Source: UBA10364 sp905182675 | GTDB taxonomy: Bacteria; Bacteroidota; Bacteroidia; Flavobacteriales; Schleiferiaceae | Reading direction: 5' to 3' | Length of the DNA stretch: 15,232 nt | Assembly: GCA_963933975.1 (NCBI GenBank) | Contig: CAWVWE010000036.1 | Span: forward strand, 1-15,232 | Part shown: in pieces, positions 15,031 to 15,232 of the stretch | Numbering within the stretch: position 1 is the stretch's first letter | Layout of the letters: each line of letters begins with the position of its first letter | The notes under the pieces: model-generated | The model's database searches: none | What the model was told of the DNA's origin: nothing | What the model saw: only the letters and a program-made list of their open reading frames with translations | Program-made: the position numbers and the translations under genes

Positions 15031-15168
15031 AAATACAAACTTCGTGCCTTCAATGTCTTTGAAAAAACAGGCTATCTGCTCAAGCTACAGCAAGTAACGG
15101 GACACAGTGATATGTATGTATCACTCACGTATTTAAGGAGCTTAGAAATGAAGCCACTGATACCTTAG
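15031..15168 (+). pseudogene. tyrosine recombinase 3'-end relic, copy 3 (longest)
   Basis: This is the best preserved copy: the frame is open from about 15016 to the TAG at 15166-15168. The last 45 codons read like an integrase catalytic end: LRAFNVFEKTGYLLKLQ, then VTGHSDMYVSLTYLR (the conserved GH box and the nucleophile Tyr), then SLEMKPLIP. The Arg-rich box, the core-binding domain and any start codon are missing, so it is a fragment. The open frame runs back only to a TAG at 15013-15015, at the start of the neighbouring minus-strand lipoprotein gene. It lies about 50 bases from the probable tRNA 3' end, the usual position for an integrase of an element inserted at a tRNA gene. Confidence 0.75.
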
Positions 15169-15177
15169 GTTTAGTAC

Positions 15178-15213
15178 AAAAAAAAGCACCTACTCTTTTG
15201 AAGTAAGTGCTTT
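15178..15213 (-). terminator. rho-independent terminator of a minus-strand gene at the right edge
   Basis: AAAGCAC-c-TACT (15183-15194) pairs with AGTA-a-GTGCTTT (15202-15213), an 11-bp stem with one mismatch. Read on the minus strand it is followed by an eight-T run (15185-15178), so it ends a transcript coming from beyond the right edge. Confidence 0.8.
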
Positions 15214-15220
15214 AGTCTTG

Positions 15221-15232
15221 TGACCGAGATAG
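15221..15232 (-). tRNA. probable 3' end of a tRNA gene (partial)
   Basis: The minus strand enters the window as CTATCTCGGTCA, followed by CAAGACT and then the terminator. This looks like the 3' half of a T arm, the 3' acceptor strand CTCGGTC and discriminator A, with CCA not encoded. Only 12 bases are visible, so neither the anticodon nor the tRNA identity can be given. The terminator placed directly behind it and the adjacent integrase relic support the call. Confidence 0.45.

Noticed and set aside
12008..15168. Reading the integrase stubs as integron attC sites
   Set aside because: The repeats decode to integrase C-terminal protein sequence and lack the paired inverted core sites of attC; no integron integrase is visible.

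Overview
The window looks like chromosome from a marine-type Bacteroidota, most likely class Flavobacteriia. Three signs support this: a type IX secretion (T9SS) C-terminal sorting tail at the left edge, many lipobox (SPII) signal peptides, and start regions that lack Shine-Dalgarno sequences but carry the Bacteroidota -7 promoter box TAnnTTTG. No ribosomal RNA, CRISPR array, complete insertion sequence or complete phage is visible.

Positions 1-11,800 look like ordinary core genome in short transcription units. They hold: the tail of a T9SS cargo protein; a small lipoprotein on the minus strand; a YbiT-like ABC-F ATPase; an exported TPR-like protein ending in a strong terminator; a SulP anion transporter with a STAS domain; and a TPR lipoprotein ending in a bidirectional terminator. 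An AHSA1/SRPBCC protein follows on the minus strand. Then comes a tight plus-strand run with RNA or translation themes: a DUF1456/YehS protein, a DbpA-like DEAD-box helicase, an RluA-family pseudouridine synthase, and a small exported NTF2-like protein coupled to it by a TGATG overlap. A multi-pass membrane protein of unknown function and pterin-4a-carbinolamine dehydratase close this part.

Positions of about 11,800-15,232 look like an accessory region built in layers. They contain a 38-residue membrane-anchored small ORF, two unrelated Cys-containing lipoproteins, a lipoprotein FAD-dependent amine oxidase and a short Crp/Fnr-type regulator. Between these lie three degraded copies of the same tyrosine-recombinase (phage integrase) 3' end, at about 12,008, 12,612 and 15,031. 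The right edge appears to be the 3' end of a minus-strand tRNA gene with its own terminator. The simplest reading is repeated integration and decay at a tRNA gene, leaving integrase 3' stubs that separate the cargo genes. This is the most unusual structure in the window.

The ABC-F ATPase is also notable. The motifs lost in each half fall on the same composite ATP site, which predicts one working and one dead site. Gene functions come from motif recognition by eye; no search or alignment program was run.
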